64,000 nucleotides of DNA from Fidelibacterota bacterium (lineage in GTDB: Bacteria > Fidelibacterota > Marinisomatia > SCGC-AAA003-L08 > D37C17), in the NCBI GenBank assembly GCA_002717625.1, contig PBEF01000002.1:224133-288132 (forward strand), given 5' to 3'. Positions 39,885-49,320 of the stretch are shown here, in pieces (positions within the stretch are counted from its first letter, which is position 1; every line of letters begins with the position of its first letter). The notes under the pieces are model-generated. The model was not told the DNA's origin and ran no database searches. It saw only the letters and a program-made list of their open reading frames with translations. Position numbers and translations under genes: made by a program.

Positions 39885-40541
39885 TCAATGAGTATTTAAT
39901 AAATCGTTATATCTTTGTTCTATATTAGAGGCTCCATATAATGCTGAACCAACTATTGTTACGTCAATACCGGTGTCGTATACTTTTTTTATTGTAGATA
40001 AATTAACCCCTCCATCTACTCCAATTACAATATTATGATTTTTAGACATTTCAACAATAGATTCCATTGTTTTAAGTGTAGGCTCAATGAAAGATTGTCC
40101 TCCAAAACCTGGGAAAACAGACATAATTAATATATAATCAAGACAATCTAAGTATTTCTCTATATGTTTGTAATCTGTATCTGGATTAATAGCTATTCCA
40201 GCCATTTTATTGTATGATCTGATAAGTTTAAGATCTTTGGTAATATTTTTACTGGCTTCATAGTGTATTATGATTGTATCTGACCCAGCATCCGCATAAT
40301 GTTTTATGTATTTTTCGGGATTTGAAATCATTAAATGAGTTTCAAGATGAAGATTTGTTATTTCTCTTATTTGCTTAATAATAAATGGACCAAATGTTAA
40401 ATTAGGTACAAAATGTCCATCCATAACATCAACATGCAGCCTATCTACACCGAGTTCTTCAACAATATTAATATCTTCTTTTAATCTTGTGAAATTTGCG
40501 GATAAAATTGAAGGTGATATGTTTCTTTGCTTATTTTTCAT
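39885..40541 (-). CDS. rpe: Ribulose-phosphate 3-epimerase
   Basis: A TIM-barrel enzyme of 218 residues that interconverts ribulose-5-phosphate and xylulose-5-phosphate in the pentose phosphate pathway. Signatures are 'SPSILSANFTRL', 'LHVDVMDGHFVPNLTFGP', 'ETHLMI', 'ILIMSVFPGFGGQSF' and 'IGVDGGVN', including the metal-binding His/Asp pairs. Its start overlaps the end of the PASTA gene by 11 bases. Confidence 0.97.
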   Translation of the reverse strand: MKNKQRNISPSILSANFTRLKEDINIVEELGVDRLHVDVMDGHFVPNLTFGPFIIKQIREITNLHLETHLMISNPEKYIKHYADAGSDTIIIHYEASKNITKDLKLIRSYNKMAGIAINPDTDYKHIEKYLDCLDYILIMSVFPGFGGQSFIEPTLKTMESIVEMSKNHNIVIGVDGGVNLSTIKKVYDTGIDVTIVGSALYGASNIEQRYNDLLNTH

Positions 40542-41253
40542 CAGTTGAAATTATTAAATTTATTTCAATTGGCATAGATAAACGTTTAAAAGCAGGTTGA
40601 TCTTGTTGGATAACTGTATTATTTAATAAGCTATCTACATATTCATATTCTTTTTTCCCAACTAGCAATCCTGATTCATATATTTTTTTAATAGCTCTAT
40701 TTAGACTTAAGTTTACTAGACTTGGAACCACATAATAATCAGGTGGCATTCCAGAGCTAACAATAAGTGTAATTTTATCTTTCTTCGTTATTTTTTTACC
40801 CTTTTTAGGATATTGGCTGATAATATTATCTTTATTTACACTTTCACTGTATTCATATATTAAGGTATCTATTAAGATTCCTATTCTATCTAATTGGAGT
40901 GTAGTAGTTCTAAAAGATTTATTTGTAAAATCATCTAGAATAATATCATTTTCCTGGCCTATAACCGTTAATTTAACATCTCTTTTTTCCTTAACTTTTG
41001 TAAATGCTCTAGGTGACATATTTAAAACTTCATATGGGGAATAACCTTCTTTGTATTTAGTGTAAAAAATTTTAACATTAAAATTGCTAAGTTCTTCTTT
41101 AGCCTGCTCAATATTTAACCCCCTTACATCTGGAAGATATAGTTCTTTATTTTTATTTGCTATGGATGGTAGTGCAATATAATTAATTGCTAAAATAAAA
41201 ATGATAGCAATAAAGATTGCTGCTGTTATATATCTTGTAATATTTTTAAACAT
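40531..41253 (-). CDS. Membrane-anchored PASTA-domain protein
   Basis: One N-terminal membrane helix (about 9-29) is followed by three PASTA repeats: 'LYLPDVRGLNIEQAKEEL', 'DDFTNKSFRTTTLQLDRIGI' and 'YVVPSLVNLSLNRAIKKIYESGL'. Each ends in the typical V/I-x-L-(I/T)-x-S strand ('KITLIVSSG'). PASTA domains bind peptidoglycan muropeptides or beta-lactams. There is no kinase domain, so this is a stand-alone envelope protein, possibly a partner of a kinase or penicillin-binding protein elsewhere. It lies between rsmB and rpe, with short overlaps on both sides. Confidence 0.87.
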   Translation of the reverse strand: MFKNITRYITAAIFIAIIFILAINYIALPSIANKNKELYLPDVRGLNIEQAKEELSNFNVKIFYTKYKEGYSPYEVLNMSPRAFTKVKEKRDVKLTVIGQENDIILDDFTNKSFRTTTLQLDRIGILIDTLIYEYSESVNKDNIISQYPKKGKKITKKDKITLIVSSGMPPDYYVVPSLVNLSLNRAIKKIYESGLLVGKKEYEYVDSLLNNTVIQQDQPAFKRLSMPIEINLIISTDEK

Positions 41254-42562
41254 TTTTCTTTATTTTTATTGCAAACATACCTTCATAACCATTCTCATCT
41301 GGAAGTATAGTTATTCCTCCTAATTCATTAATGAAATTTTCAGGTATATTTTTATTATTGATTTTTGAAATATGAAAATCATCATTTTCAGCAATAAATC
41401 TTTCTATATTTTTATGGTTTTCATCATTGAATATAGAACATGTACTATAAATAATCTCACCTTTTTTTGCTAAATTATTTTTCATATTATTCAATATATC
41501 ATATTGTGTTTTCTGAATATTTTTTAAACTATTTTTTGAGAGTGTCCATTTTATATCTGGATTTTTTCTTATTGTGCCTGAGCTACTACAAGGTAAATCT
41601 AGTAGTATTTTATTGTATTTTTTATTAGCTCTGAATCTGATTGAATCTTCACATATAAAGGATGTATCTTTTATACCCATTATACTGAAATTTGACTTTA
41701 TTTGATTTATTCTTTTTTTATTAATATCTAAGCATGTTAGATTAGCTCCTCCACCATTTAATTCTGCTATAAAGGCTGCTTTTCCTCCAGGAGCACTGCA
41801 AGCATCTAATATAGTATCATTTTTTGATGGAGAGAGTAAATTTACAACTAATCCAGATGAAGGATTTTGAATATAGATAAATCCTTTTTTAATAAGATCT
41901 AAGATAATATTTTTACTATCAAATTTATCGATTTTAATATAATTAGAAAGCAGTTTGTCCTCTGAAAATGAAATATTATTTTTTATTAATATTTGAGAGA
42001 GTTCAGCTAGGTTAGTTTTAAAAGCATTTATCCTTATCCATATTGGTGGAATATTGGAACTAGATTCACATATAGAGTATAATTTATTATCATATAATCT
42101 TCTAATTTTATTTAAAATCCAATCAGGATAGCTAAAGTAAATTTCAGGTCGGTTTGTTTTTAGTTGGTCAGTTTTTTTTAATGCTGATTTACTTATTTTT
42201 CTCAAAATTGCATTGATGAAATTAAATGATTTTTTATGTTTTCTTTTACTTAGTTCTACAGTCGTATTAATTGAAGCGTAATCAGGAACTGAATCACAAA
42301 ATAGCAATTGATATGTGCCTATATATAGTAATGTTAAGGTTCTTGCATCAATCTTTTTAAATTTAGAGTATTGATATATATTTTCATCTAATATTCTTTT
42401 ATCTCTTACTACTCCTTTTACAATATTTAGAATAAAAGCTTTATCTGTATAGCTTGTTTCATCTTTTATGTATTTAGTAATTAGGATTTTTAAAGATTTT
42501 TTATCACTAAAAAATGCATAAAGCGTATCAAATATTATATCTCTTGGATTTTTTTTACTCAA
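41246..42562 (-). CDS. rsmB: 16S rRNA (cytosine-967 C5)-methyltransferase
   Basis: The N-terminal NusB-like helical domain (1-140, 'KGVVRDKRILD...IGTYQLLFCDSVPDYASINTTVELSK') is fused to a Rossmann methyltransferase. SAM motif is 'LDACSAPGGKAAFIAEL' near 250; the motif IV cysteine is in 'LLDLPCSSSGTIRKNPDIKW' and the catalytic motif VI is 'YSTCSIFNDEN'. It methylates 16S rRNA. It overlaps fmt and the PASTA gene by 8 bases each. Confidence 0.94.
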   Translation of the reverse strand: MSKKNPRDIIFDTLYAFFSDKKSLKILITKYIKDETSYTDKAFILNIVKGVVRDKRILDENIYQYSKFKKIDARTLTLLYIGTYQLLFCDSVPDYASINTTVELSKRKHKKSFNFINAILRKISKSALKKTDQLKTNRPEIYFSYPDWILNKIRRLYDNKLYSICESSSNIPPIWIRINAFKTNLAELSQILIKNNISFSEDKLLSNYIKIDKFDSKNIILDLIKKGFIYIQNPSSGLVVNLLSPSKNDTILDACSAPGGKAAFIAELNGGGANLTCLDINKKRINQIKSNFSIMGIKDTSFICEDSIRFRANKKYNKILLDLPCSSSGTIRKNPDIKWTLSKNSLKNIQKTQYDILNNMKNNLAKKGEIIYSTCSIFNDENHKNIERFIAENDDFHISKINNKNIPENFINELGGITILPDENGYEGMFAIKIKKNV

Positions 42563-43475
42563 ATGTATTAAAGTCTTTTTTAAAAGTATTTGAAAAATCT
42601 GTTGCTGATATAATTTTTCCTCCTTCTAACTGAACTTTTGATACAATAAGTTCTCCTTCGCCTGTATTAATATAAAGCTTGTTTTTCTTGTAGTAAAATT
42701 CCCCTGCTTTTATATTTAATTTAATGTTTTTAGTATAAGATGTATCAAAAAATTTAATTCTCTTTTTTATATAGTGTGTATATGCTCCTTTATATGATAG
42801 TGCTCGTATTTTATTGTGTATTTGACAAGAGGTGTTATTCCAGTTTATAATAAAGTCTTCTTTTAGTATTTTTGGAGCCTGTGAAGCCTTTAGCTGATTT
42901 TTAAAAGCTGGAATATCTCCAGATGAAATAATATTTATGGTTTTAGTTAAAACATCTTTACTTAAGAGTGTTAACCCTGAATAAACTTCTTGGAATTGAT
43001 CCCTTTCATTTAAAATATATTTTTGCTGATAAATAATTTTACCTTGATCAATTTTTTTATTTATAAAAAATGTTGTTAGGCCCGTTTCTTTATCTCCGTT
43101 CATTATAGAGTATTGTATAGGAGATGCACCTCTGTATTTAGGTAATAAAGAAGCATGTAAGTTGATAGCTCCATATTTTAAATATGAATAAACTTTTTCG
43201 TTAAGATATCTGTATGCAACAATTATAAATAAATCAGCATTTATCTTTTTTAAAATATTAATTGTTTCAGATGAATTAGGATTATCTGTTTCAAGTATTT
43301 TATTCGAATATTTTAAAGCAGTTTTTTTTACAGGAGTAGATTGTTTTTTTAAACCTCTACCCATTTTTTTATCAATATTTGTTACAACCAATTTAATATT
43401 CAAATTTTTCATATCATTTAAATATTCTAAAGATTTAGCTGCAAATAGCGGATTTCCAAAAAAAACAATATTCAT
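42555..43475 (-). CDS. fmt: Methionyl-tRNA formyltransferase
   Basis: It transfers a formyl group from 10-formyl-THF to initiator Met-tRNA. Signatures: 'IVFFGNPLFAAKSLEYL', 'NLHASLLPKYRGASPIQYSIMNGDKETGLTTFFI' (Asn-His-Ser/Ala active-site region) and the C-terminal OB domain 'CQIHNKIRALSYKGAY'. At 306 residues it is of standard length. It lies 9 bases after yajC. No def gene is adjacent, unlike in many genomes. Confidence 0.96.
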   Translation of the reverse strand: MNIVFFGNPLFAAKSLEYLNDMKNLNIKLVVTNIDKKMGRGLKKQSTPVKKTALKYSNKILETDNPNSSETINILKKINADLFIIVAYRYLNEKVYSYLKYGAINLHASLLPKYRGASPIQYSIMNGDKETGLTTFFINKKIDQGKIIYQQKYILNERDQFQEVYSGLTLLSKDVLTKTINIISSGDIPAFKNQLKASQAPKILKEDFIINWNNTSCQIHNKIRALSYKGAYTHYIKKRIKFFDTSYTKNIKLNIKAGEFYYKKNKLYINTGEGELIVSKVQLEGGKIISATDFSNTFKKDFNTFE

Positions 43476-43484
43476 TTTTAAGTT

Positions 43485-43793
43485 TTATTTAGTATATATT
43501 GAATTAATATATTTTCTTAAAACATCAATTTTATTACTATTAACTTCTATTTCTACTATTTCTTTGTCTTTGCCTTTGATGTTAGTTATATTGCCGACAA
43601 TTCCCCCTTTAGTAATAATTCTATCGCCTTTTTTGATATTTGCAAGCATATCTGAATGCTCTTTCTGTTGCTTTACTTGTGGACGAATCATTATGAAGTA
43701 GATTACAATAAAAATTAAAAGATAAATTGGTAATGGTCCTAAGGTCTGTAAAATATTAGCTTTTAAATTATATATATGGATTAAATTTATCAT
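43485..43793 (-). CDS. yajC: Preprotein translocase subunit YajC
   Basis: A 102-residue protein with one membrane helix (about 17-38, 'LGPLPIYLLIFIVIYFIMIRP') and the YajC signature 'MIRPQVKQQKEHSDMLANIKKGDRIITKGGIVGNI'. It joins SecDF in the accessory Sec translocon. It is the first gene of the seven-gene operon ending in hflX. The 41-base gap to the divergent dusB must hold both promoters. Confidence 0.95.
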   Translation of the reverse strand: MINLIHIYNLKANILQTLGPLPIYLLIFIVIYFIMIRPQVKQQKEHSDMLANIKKGDRIITKGGIVGNITNIKGKDKEIVEIEVNSNKIDVLRKYINSIYTK

Positions 43794-43834
43794 ATCATAT
43801 TTTATTAAAATTTTATCTAAATATATAATTAATT

Positions 43835-44779
43835 ATGTTCAATATATCAAATTTAGAGATATCAAATTCAGCAGTATTAGCTCCAATGGCAGGTATTACT
43901 GATCATCCATTTAGACAAATATGTAAAAGTTTTGGAGCAGGCTTAGTCTATACAGAATTTGTAAGCGCTGATGGTATTATAAGGGAAAATAAAAAAACTT
44001 TAGATATGATAAAATTTGATGAGAGTGAAAGACCTATAGGGGTACAAATTTTTGGAGATGACCCTGAAGTAGTTGCTGGATCTGCAGTTTATATAAATAA
44101 GCATTTTAAACCTGATATTATAGATATTAATTATGGGTGTCCTGTTCCAAAAGTTACTAAAAGAGGTGCTGGGTCAGCAGCGCTAAAAGATCTGTGCATT
44201 ATGCAAGATATCACTGAAGCTGTTGTAGAATCTGTTTTTCCTACTCCTGTAACTGTAAAAATGCGAACTGGTTGGAATGCTGACAATGTTGTATCAACAA
44301 AAGCTGGAATGCTTTTAGAGTCAATTGGCGTCAAGGCTATTGCCTTGCATGGAAGAACAACAAGTCAAAAATTCACAGGTTGCGCTGATTGGACTTATAT
44401 TAAAGAGCTTAAAGAAGCTGTTAATATACCCGTTATAGGTAATGGAGATGTTTCATCTTTTGAGGATTACAAAAAGATAAAAGAATTTACTAATTGTGAT
44501 GCTGTTATGATAGGTAGAGCTGCTTTAGGAAACCCTTGGATTTTTTCTAATATCTTAAATTCTAATGATAAAAAGCCAAATATTGATGAAATAAAAAAAG
44601 TATGCTTAAAACATATAGAGTTATTAATTGAAAATAAATCTGAAAAAGTTTCATTAAATTTATCTAAAAAGCACCTTTCTTATTATTTGAAGAATTTTGA
44701 CCAAGCTGGTTTATTTAGGAAGGATGTTATGCGATGTGACGATATTAAGCAGGTAATTAAAATTATAAGTAGTATATAG
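43835..44779 (+). CDS. dusB: tRNA-dihydrouridine synthase (DusB-like)
   Basis: An FMN TIM-barrel enzyme that reduces uridine in tRNA D-loops. Signatures: 'LAPMAGITDHPFRQICKSFGAGLVYTEFVSADGI', 'IDINYGCPVPKVTKRGAGSAAL' (catalytic Cys), 'VKMRTGW', 'ALHGRTTSQKFTG', 'VIGNGDV' and 'AVMIGRAALGNPWIF'. At 314 residues it is normal length. The AVMIGR/GNPWIF phrase fits the DusB subgroup. It is a single gene between two minus-strand operons. Confidence 0.95.
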   Translation: MFNISNLEISNSAVLAPMAGITDHPFRQICKSFGAGLVYTEFVSADGIIRENKKTLDMIKFDESERPIGVQIFGDDPEVVAGSAVYINKHFKPDIIDINYGCPVPKVTKRGAGSAALKDLCIMQDITEAVVESVFPTPVTVKMRTGWNADNVVSTKAGMLLESIGVKAIALHGRTTSQKFTGCADWTYIKELKEAVNIPVIGNGDVSSFEDYKKIKEFTNCDAVMIGRAALGNPWIFSNILNSNDKKPNIDEIKKVCLKHIELLIENKSEKVSLNLSKKHLSYYLKNFDQAGLFRKDVMRCDDIKQVIKIISSI

Positions 44780-44786
44780 TAATGAT

Positions 44787-46928
44787 TTATAATTTAATAT
44801 ATTTATCTAACAATAAATTGAATTCAATTTCATTAACAGGTTCACTTATTATATACCCCTGTATTTTATCACAGGCATAATTCTTTAATAGCTTTATTTG
44901 CTGTTCTGTTTCAACGCCTTCAGCTATAACCTTCATCCCTAATTTATGTCCTAGGTCAATAACTATATTAGCAATAGCAACATTTTTTTCTTTACCATCT
45001 CTACCAATTGAAGATATAAAAGATTGATCTATTTTTAATGTATCTATAGGGAATTTTTTCAAATAACTTAAAGATGAGTAGCCTGTTCCAAAATCATCAA
45101 TAGAAATTTTAACTCCCATTTCTTTAATTTTATTTAGAACATTAATTGTTTTTTCAGCATCATCCATTAATATTGTCTCTGTTAATTCTAACTCTAAATA
45201 TTCAGGATTTAGATTAGTTTTTTCTAACGTTGCTTGAATTATTTCTAATAAATCTGATTGCATGAATTGTTTAGCAGATATATTCACGGCACATGTAAGT
45301 TTGAATCCTTCATCATGCCACTTCTTATTTTGAATACATGCTTGCTCAATAATCCATTTTCCTAAAGGGATGATTAAATTGGTTTCTTCTGCTATAGGTA
45401 TAAATTTATATGGAGGAAGTATTCCTTTATCAGGAGTGTTCCATCTAACAAGAGATTCAAAACCTATAATTTTTCCTGTTTTTAAATCCATTTGAGGTTG
45501 AAATAAAAGTAGAAATTCTTCATTCTTTATAGCTTTGTATAAATTGTTTTCATTTGACATTCTTTCTGTGATTTCTTTATTCATTTTGGGTTTAAAGAAT
45601 TGAAATTGATTTTTACCTTTTTCTTTGGCTTTATACATAGCAGCATCAGCATTTTTAATCAAAGTTTCAATATCTTCTCCATCTTGAGGATAAATAGATA
45701 TACCTATACTTGCAGTTATTCTTAGGTCTTGACCATCAATAGTAACATTTCTGAATTCCTCATTCAATATTCTATTTGAGAGGATAGATATATCTTGCAT
45801 ACTTTTAATTCTTGAAAGTATAATTGTAAATTCATCTCCTCCCCATCTTGAAACTGTATCTGTTTTTCTTAAGCATTTTTTTAATCTGCTTGCAATAATT
45901 TTTAATAGTGAATCTCCAGAAGTATGCCCCATAGAATCGTTAACATATTTAAAATTATCTAAATCAACAAACATCACAGCAACATTTTGCTGCTCTCTAT
46001 TTGCATTATGCAAAGCTTGATTTAGACGATCGTTAAATAAGACCCTATTTGTAAGACCTGTTAGCTGATCATAATATGCCTTTTTTTTAATTTCTAGACT
46101 GTCAAGCTTTCTTGTTATCGCCATTGCTATCTGATCTGATGCAAATGTTAGAATTTTTTGATCTTCTTCTGTAAATCTGATTTTTTTATCGTAGCTTTGA
46201 ACAACTACAGCTCCAATTGTTTCATTGGAATTATTTTTTAAAGGTACTCCTAGCCAATCAACAGATTTTTGACCCTGTACATTGATTTTTTCATTTTTAA
46301 TAAAGCGTTCACATTGATCAGGGTTGACAAGTATAGATTCTCCAGTTTTTAAAACGTACTCTGTTAAACCATTGCCAATTGTTTTAGATTTTGGCCTGCC
46401 ATCATATTGATCAATAAAATAAGGAAAATTTATAATATTTTTATCCCAATCTGCAGTTGCTATGTAAAAATTTTCTGTATAGATAACTTCTTCTAATATT
46501 TTATGTATTAAAGGATATAATTGGTCTAAATCGTTTACAAAATGACTGGACTCTGCTATTTTATAAACACAGTCTTTTAGCTTTAAATCTCTTTGCTTTT
46601 TACTTCGATCTGAAATTATCGTAAAATCTAATTCTTGTTCTTTATTTGTATTTATAAAGGTTGATTTTAGTGATAAAAATTTATTATCATATATTACTGA
46701 GTATTTATTTGACTTATATTGTTTAAATAAGCTTGATTTTTCTTTTATTTTTTCTATATTTTTTTCACTGAAGATATCTTTTAGATTAGTGAAAACAGCT
46801 TTATTGGAATTCGATACGATTTTATTAAGATTTTGATTGTGGTAAATAATTTCAAATTTTTTATTAAAAATAATAATAGCTTCATCTCTATTATCAAATA
46901 AATCTTTATATATGTTTAAATGGTTCAT
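44787..46928 (-). CDS. GAF-GGDEF-EAL cyclic di-GMP signalling protein
   Basis: N-terminal PAS-like region (about 10-110), then a GAF-like domain (about 130-275), GGDEF (about 285-450) and EAL (about 465-705). The cyclase motif GGDEF is intact (near 362-366) and is preceded at the right spacing by an RxxD inhibitory site (RKTD, five residues upstream). The EAL half keeps 'GFESLVRW', 'ELTETILMDD', 'SIDDFGTGYSSLSYL' and 'KIDQSFI', so both c-di-GMP synthesis and hydrolysis look possible. There are no membrane segments, so the sensing is cytoplasmic. It overlaps the DUF502 gene by 4 bases (ATGA). Confidence 0.95.
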   Translation of the reverse strand: MNHLNIYKDLFDNRDEAIIIFNKKFEIIYHNQNLNKIVSNSNKAVFTNLKDIFSEKNIEKIKEKSSLFKQYKSNKYSVIYDNKFLSLKSTFINTNKEQELDFTIISDRSKKQRDLKLKDCVYKIAESSHFVNDLDQLYPLIHKILEEVIYTENFYIATADWDKNIINFPYFIDQYDGRPKSKTIGNGLTEYVLKTGESILVNPDQCERFIKNEKINVQGQKSVDWLGVPLKNNSNETIGAVVVQSYDKKIRFTEEDQKILTFASDQIAMAITRKLDSLEIKKKAYYDQLTGLTNRVLFNDRLNQALHNANREQQNVAVMFVDLDNFKYVNDSMGHTSGDSLLKIIASRLKKCLRKTDTVSRWGGDEFTIILSRIKSMQDISILSNRILNEEFRNVTIDGQDLRITASIGISIYPQDGEDIETLIKNADAAMYKAKEKGKNQFQFFKPKMNKEITERMSNENNLYKAIKNEEFLLLFQPQMDLKTGKIIGFESLVRWNTPDKGILPPYKFIPIAEETNLIIPLGKWIIEQACIQNKKWHDEGFKLTCAVNISAKQFMQSDLLEIIQATLEKTNLNPEYLELELTETILMDDAEKTINVLNKIKEMGVKISIDDFGTGYSSLSYLKKFPIDTLKIDQSFISSIGRDGKEKNVAIANIVIDLGHKLGMKVIAEGVETEQQIKLLKNYACDKIQGYIISEPVNEIEFNLLLDKYIKL

Positions 46929-47539
46929 TTTATTTTAATATTTTCAGGGCCAATCATACCTCCAGAAATAATAATTTTTAATCCTTCTTCCACTGTAAGA
47001 TTGATAGGACGTGTATCAGATTCTTTAACGAATAAAAGATATCCAGATGTTGGATTTGGTGTTGTAGGTACAAAAATATTGTAAAATAAACCTTCATCGC
47101 TTTTTGTTTCTCCTGTAACCATACATATAGTCCATAGGCCTTTTTTAGGATATTCAATTAATACAACCTTTTGAAATGATTTGCTATTAGGCATAGCTAG
47201 CGTAGATGTTATCTGCTTAATAGATTTATATACTTTACTAACAATAGGAATTCTATTTAATAAATTTTCAAAAATTTTATAGATTTTTTTACCAAGTACA
47301 TTAGACACTATCAATCCTAAGAGATATAGAAAAATAATTGTCAGAATAAAACCAAATAAATATTCTAGATAAATTAAATTTTTAAGATTTAAATCTTGTT
47401 TGCTGAAGACAAAACCTACAATACCTTTTCCCGGTTTAGAAAAAAACATAAATAAGCTTTTTATTATCCAATATGTAAGTGCTATTGGAATAACAGACAT
47501 TAATCCAGTAATAATATATTTTTGTAAATTTTTATTCAT
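46925..47539 (-). CDS. DUF502 family inner-membrane protein
   Basis: Two membrane helices (about 8-30 and 55-80) bracket a short periplasmic loop. A soluble C-terminal domain follows with DUF502 signatures: 'NRIPIVSKVYKSIKQITSTL', 'FQKVVLIEYPKKGLWTICMVTGE', 'VFVPTTPNPTSGYLLFV' and 'GLKIIISGGMIGPE'. The family is widespread but of unknown function. It lies 47 bases after mutL and is translationally coupled to the GGDEF-EAL gene, hinting that the two act together at the membrane. Confidence 0.88.
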   Translation of the reverse strand: MNKNLQKYIITGLMSVIPIALTYWIIKSLFMFFSKPGKGIVGFVFSKQDLNLKNLIYLEYLFGFILTIIFLYLLGLIVSNVLGKKIYKIFENLLNRIPIVSKVYKSIKQITSTLAMPNSKSFQKVVLIEYPKKGLWTICMVTGETKSDEGLFYNIFVPTTPNPTSGYLLFVKESDTRPINLTVEEGLKIIISGGMIGPENIKIK

Positions 47540-47586
47540 TTTTATCCATTTCTTTTAAATAGTTATCTATATAAGATAAGTTTATT

Positions 47587-49320
47587 TTAGTGTCTCTCAA
47601 ACCTTTTATCTAAATCCTCTAAAGGTAGATTTATTATGATAGGTCTTCCATGGGGACAATAATAAGGATGCTCTGTTGAAAACAGCTCATCTATAAGTTC
47701 TTTGCATTCTTCAGAACTTAATTTATCTCCAGCTTTTATAGCTGCTTTACATGCATATGTAGATGCCATATACTCTATAAATTCAGATTTTGTATTTTTT
47801 GTTTTTATATAATGTTCAATTATTTCATTAATTGTCTCTTCTTCTTTACCAATAGGAAGATTACTTGGTGAGCCTTCAATGACAATTTGATTATCTCCAA
47901 ATTCTCTAAATTCAAAACCTATTTTTTTCAAGTAATACATTATTTCCAATAAGTAAGTATAATTCTCAGGGTTAAATTTTACGATTTGAGGAAATAGTAT
48001 CTTCTGAGAAGATAGGCCTTCCCCTTCTTCGATACTTTTTTTAGAAGATTCATAAAGGATTCTTTCATGAGCTACGTGCTGATCTATTATAATTATACCA
48101 GAAGTTATCTCTGTTATAATATATTTATTATGTATTTGCCAGACATTATTTGATTCAATTTCAATTTTATGTTCTTCTGTTCTATTTAGTCTGATTTCTG
48201 CATTTTTAATATTTTGAGTGTAATTTGGAGAATTAGAAGCTGTTAAAATATGTTCTGATGTTATTTCCTTTGAAGAAAATGGAATTTCAGAAGTTTGAAT
48301 ATTTTCTGATAATGGTATTGGATTATAAGACGGAATAGTTTTTGTTATATTTTTTAAAGCTTCTGAAATTGAAAGTTTGAAAATATGCTGAATTTGTAGT
48401 TCGTTTTCAAATTTAACTTCTTGTTTTTTTGGATGTACATTAACGTCAAGATAGTTTGATGGCAAATCTAAGAATAATATAAAAAAGGGATATTCCCCTC
48501 TAGCTATTAAGCTTCTATATGAATTATAAATACTCATATTAATCAATTTATCTTTTATGTATCTACCATTTATATATAAGAATTGATTCCCCCTGGATTG
48601 CTTTACAAGAGATAGGTTACCAATGTATCCTGAAATCTTATAATTATCTTTTTGAAATTTTATTTCTATTAATGAATTGGATATACCGTTTGTATATAAG
48701 GCGCATATTCTATTTATTAGGCTACTCCCCTTTAAATCATATACAATTTTTCCATTATTTATTAATTTCATATTTATTCTAGAATAGTGTAAGCTGAAAA
48801 TTTTAAACAAAGAGAGAATTTTTCTATATTCATAATTTTCACCCTTTAGAAATTTTTTTCTTGCAGGTAAATTGTTAAAAATATTTTTAATTTCTATAGA
48901 TGTTCCACATTCTATACTTGAGGGTTTCAAATGGACTTCTTTACCATATGATATTTTATATTCATGACCGACTTCTTTTTGTGCTCTTGATTTGATTACA
49001 ACTTCAGAAATAGATGCAATGCTAGGTAGTGCTTCTCCTCTAAAACCTAAAGTATTGATTTTATTTAAATCTTCAGCATTTTTTATTTTACTTGTAGCAA
49101 ATCTTTTAAAGGCTGCTTTAATTTCATCTTTATTTATACCTATACCATTATCATTTATTATGATTTTCTTTTTCCCGCCATCAAATAATATAATTTCTAT
49201 ACTATCAGAACTTGCATCTATTGAGTTTTCTAAAAGTTCCTTAACTATAGAAGCAGGATCATCAACAACTTCTCCTGCTGCAATTTGATTTATTAAATTT
49301 GAAGGTAATTTTTTAATCAT
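47587..49320 (-). CDS. mutL: DNA mismatch repair protein MutL (endonuclease type)
   Basis: The N-terminal GHKL ATPase shows 'IAAGEVVDDPASIVKELLENSIDA', 'IINDNGIG' and 'FATSKI...TLGFRGEALPSI'. The C-terminal dimerisation domain holds endonuclease motifs: 'DQHVAHERILYE' (the DQHAxxExxxxE motif with one Ala to Val change), 'ACKAAIKAGD' and 'CPHGRPI'. The protein should therefore nick DNA itself, as in bacteria lacking MutH. At 577 residues it is slightly short. It overlaps ftcD by 4 bases (ATGA). Confidence 0.95.
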   Translation of the reverse strand: MIKKLPSNLINQIAAGEVVDDPASIVKELLENSIDASSDSIEIILFDGGKKKIIINDNGIGINKDEIKAAFKRFATSKIKNAEDLNKINTLGFRGEALPSIASISEVVIKSRAQKEVGHEYKISYGKEVHLKPSSIECGTSIEIKNIFNNLPARKKFLKGENYEYRKILSLFKIFSLHYSRINMKLINNGKIVYDLKGSSLINRICALYTNGISNSLIEIKFQKDNYKISGYIGNLSLVKQSRGNQFLYINGRYIKDKLINMSIYNSYRSLIARGEYPFFILFLDLPSNYLDVNVHPKKQEVKFENELQIQHIFKLSISEALKNITKTIPSYNPIPLSENIQTSEIPFSSKEITSEHILTASNSPNYTQNIKNAEIRLNRTEEHKIEIESNNVWQIHNKYIITEITSGIIIIDQHVAHERILYESSKKSIEEGEGLSSQKILFPQIVKFNPENYTYLLEIMYYLKKIGFEFREFGDNQIVIEGSPSNLPIGKEEETINEIIEHYIKTKNTKSEFIEYMASTYACKAAIKAGDKLSSEECKELIDELFSTEHPYYCPHGRPIIINLPLEDLDKRFERH

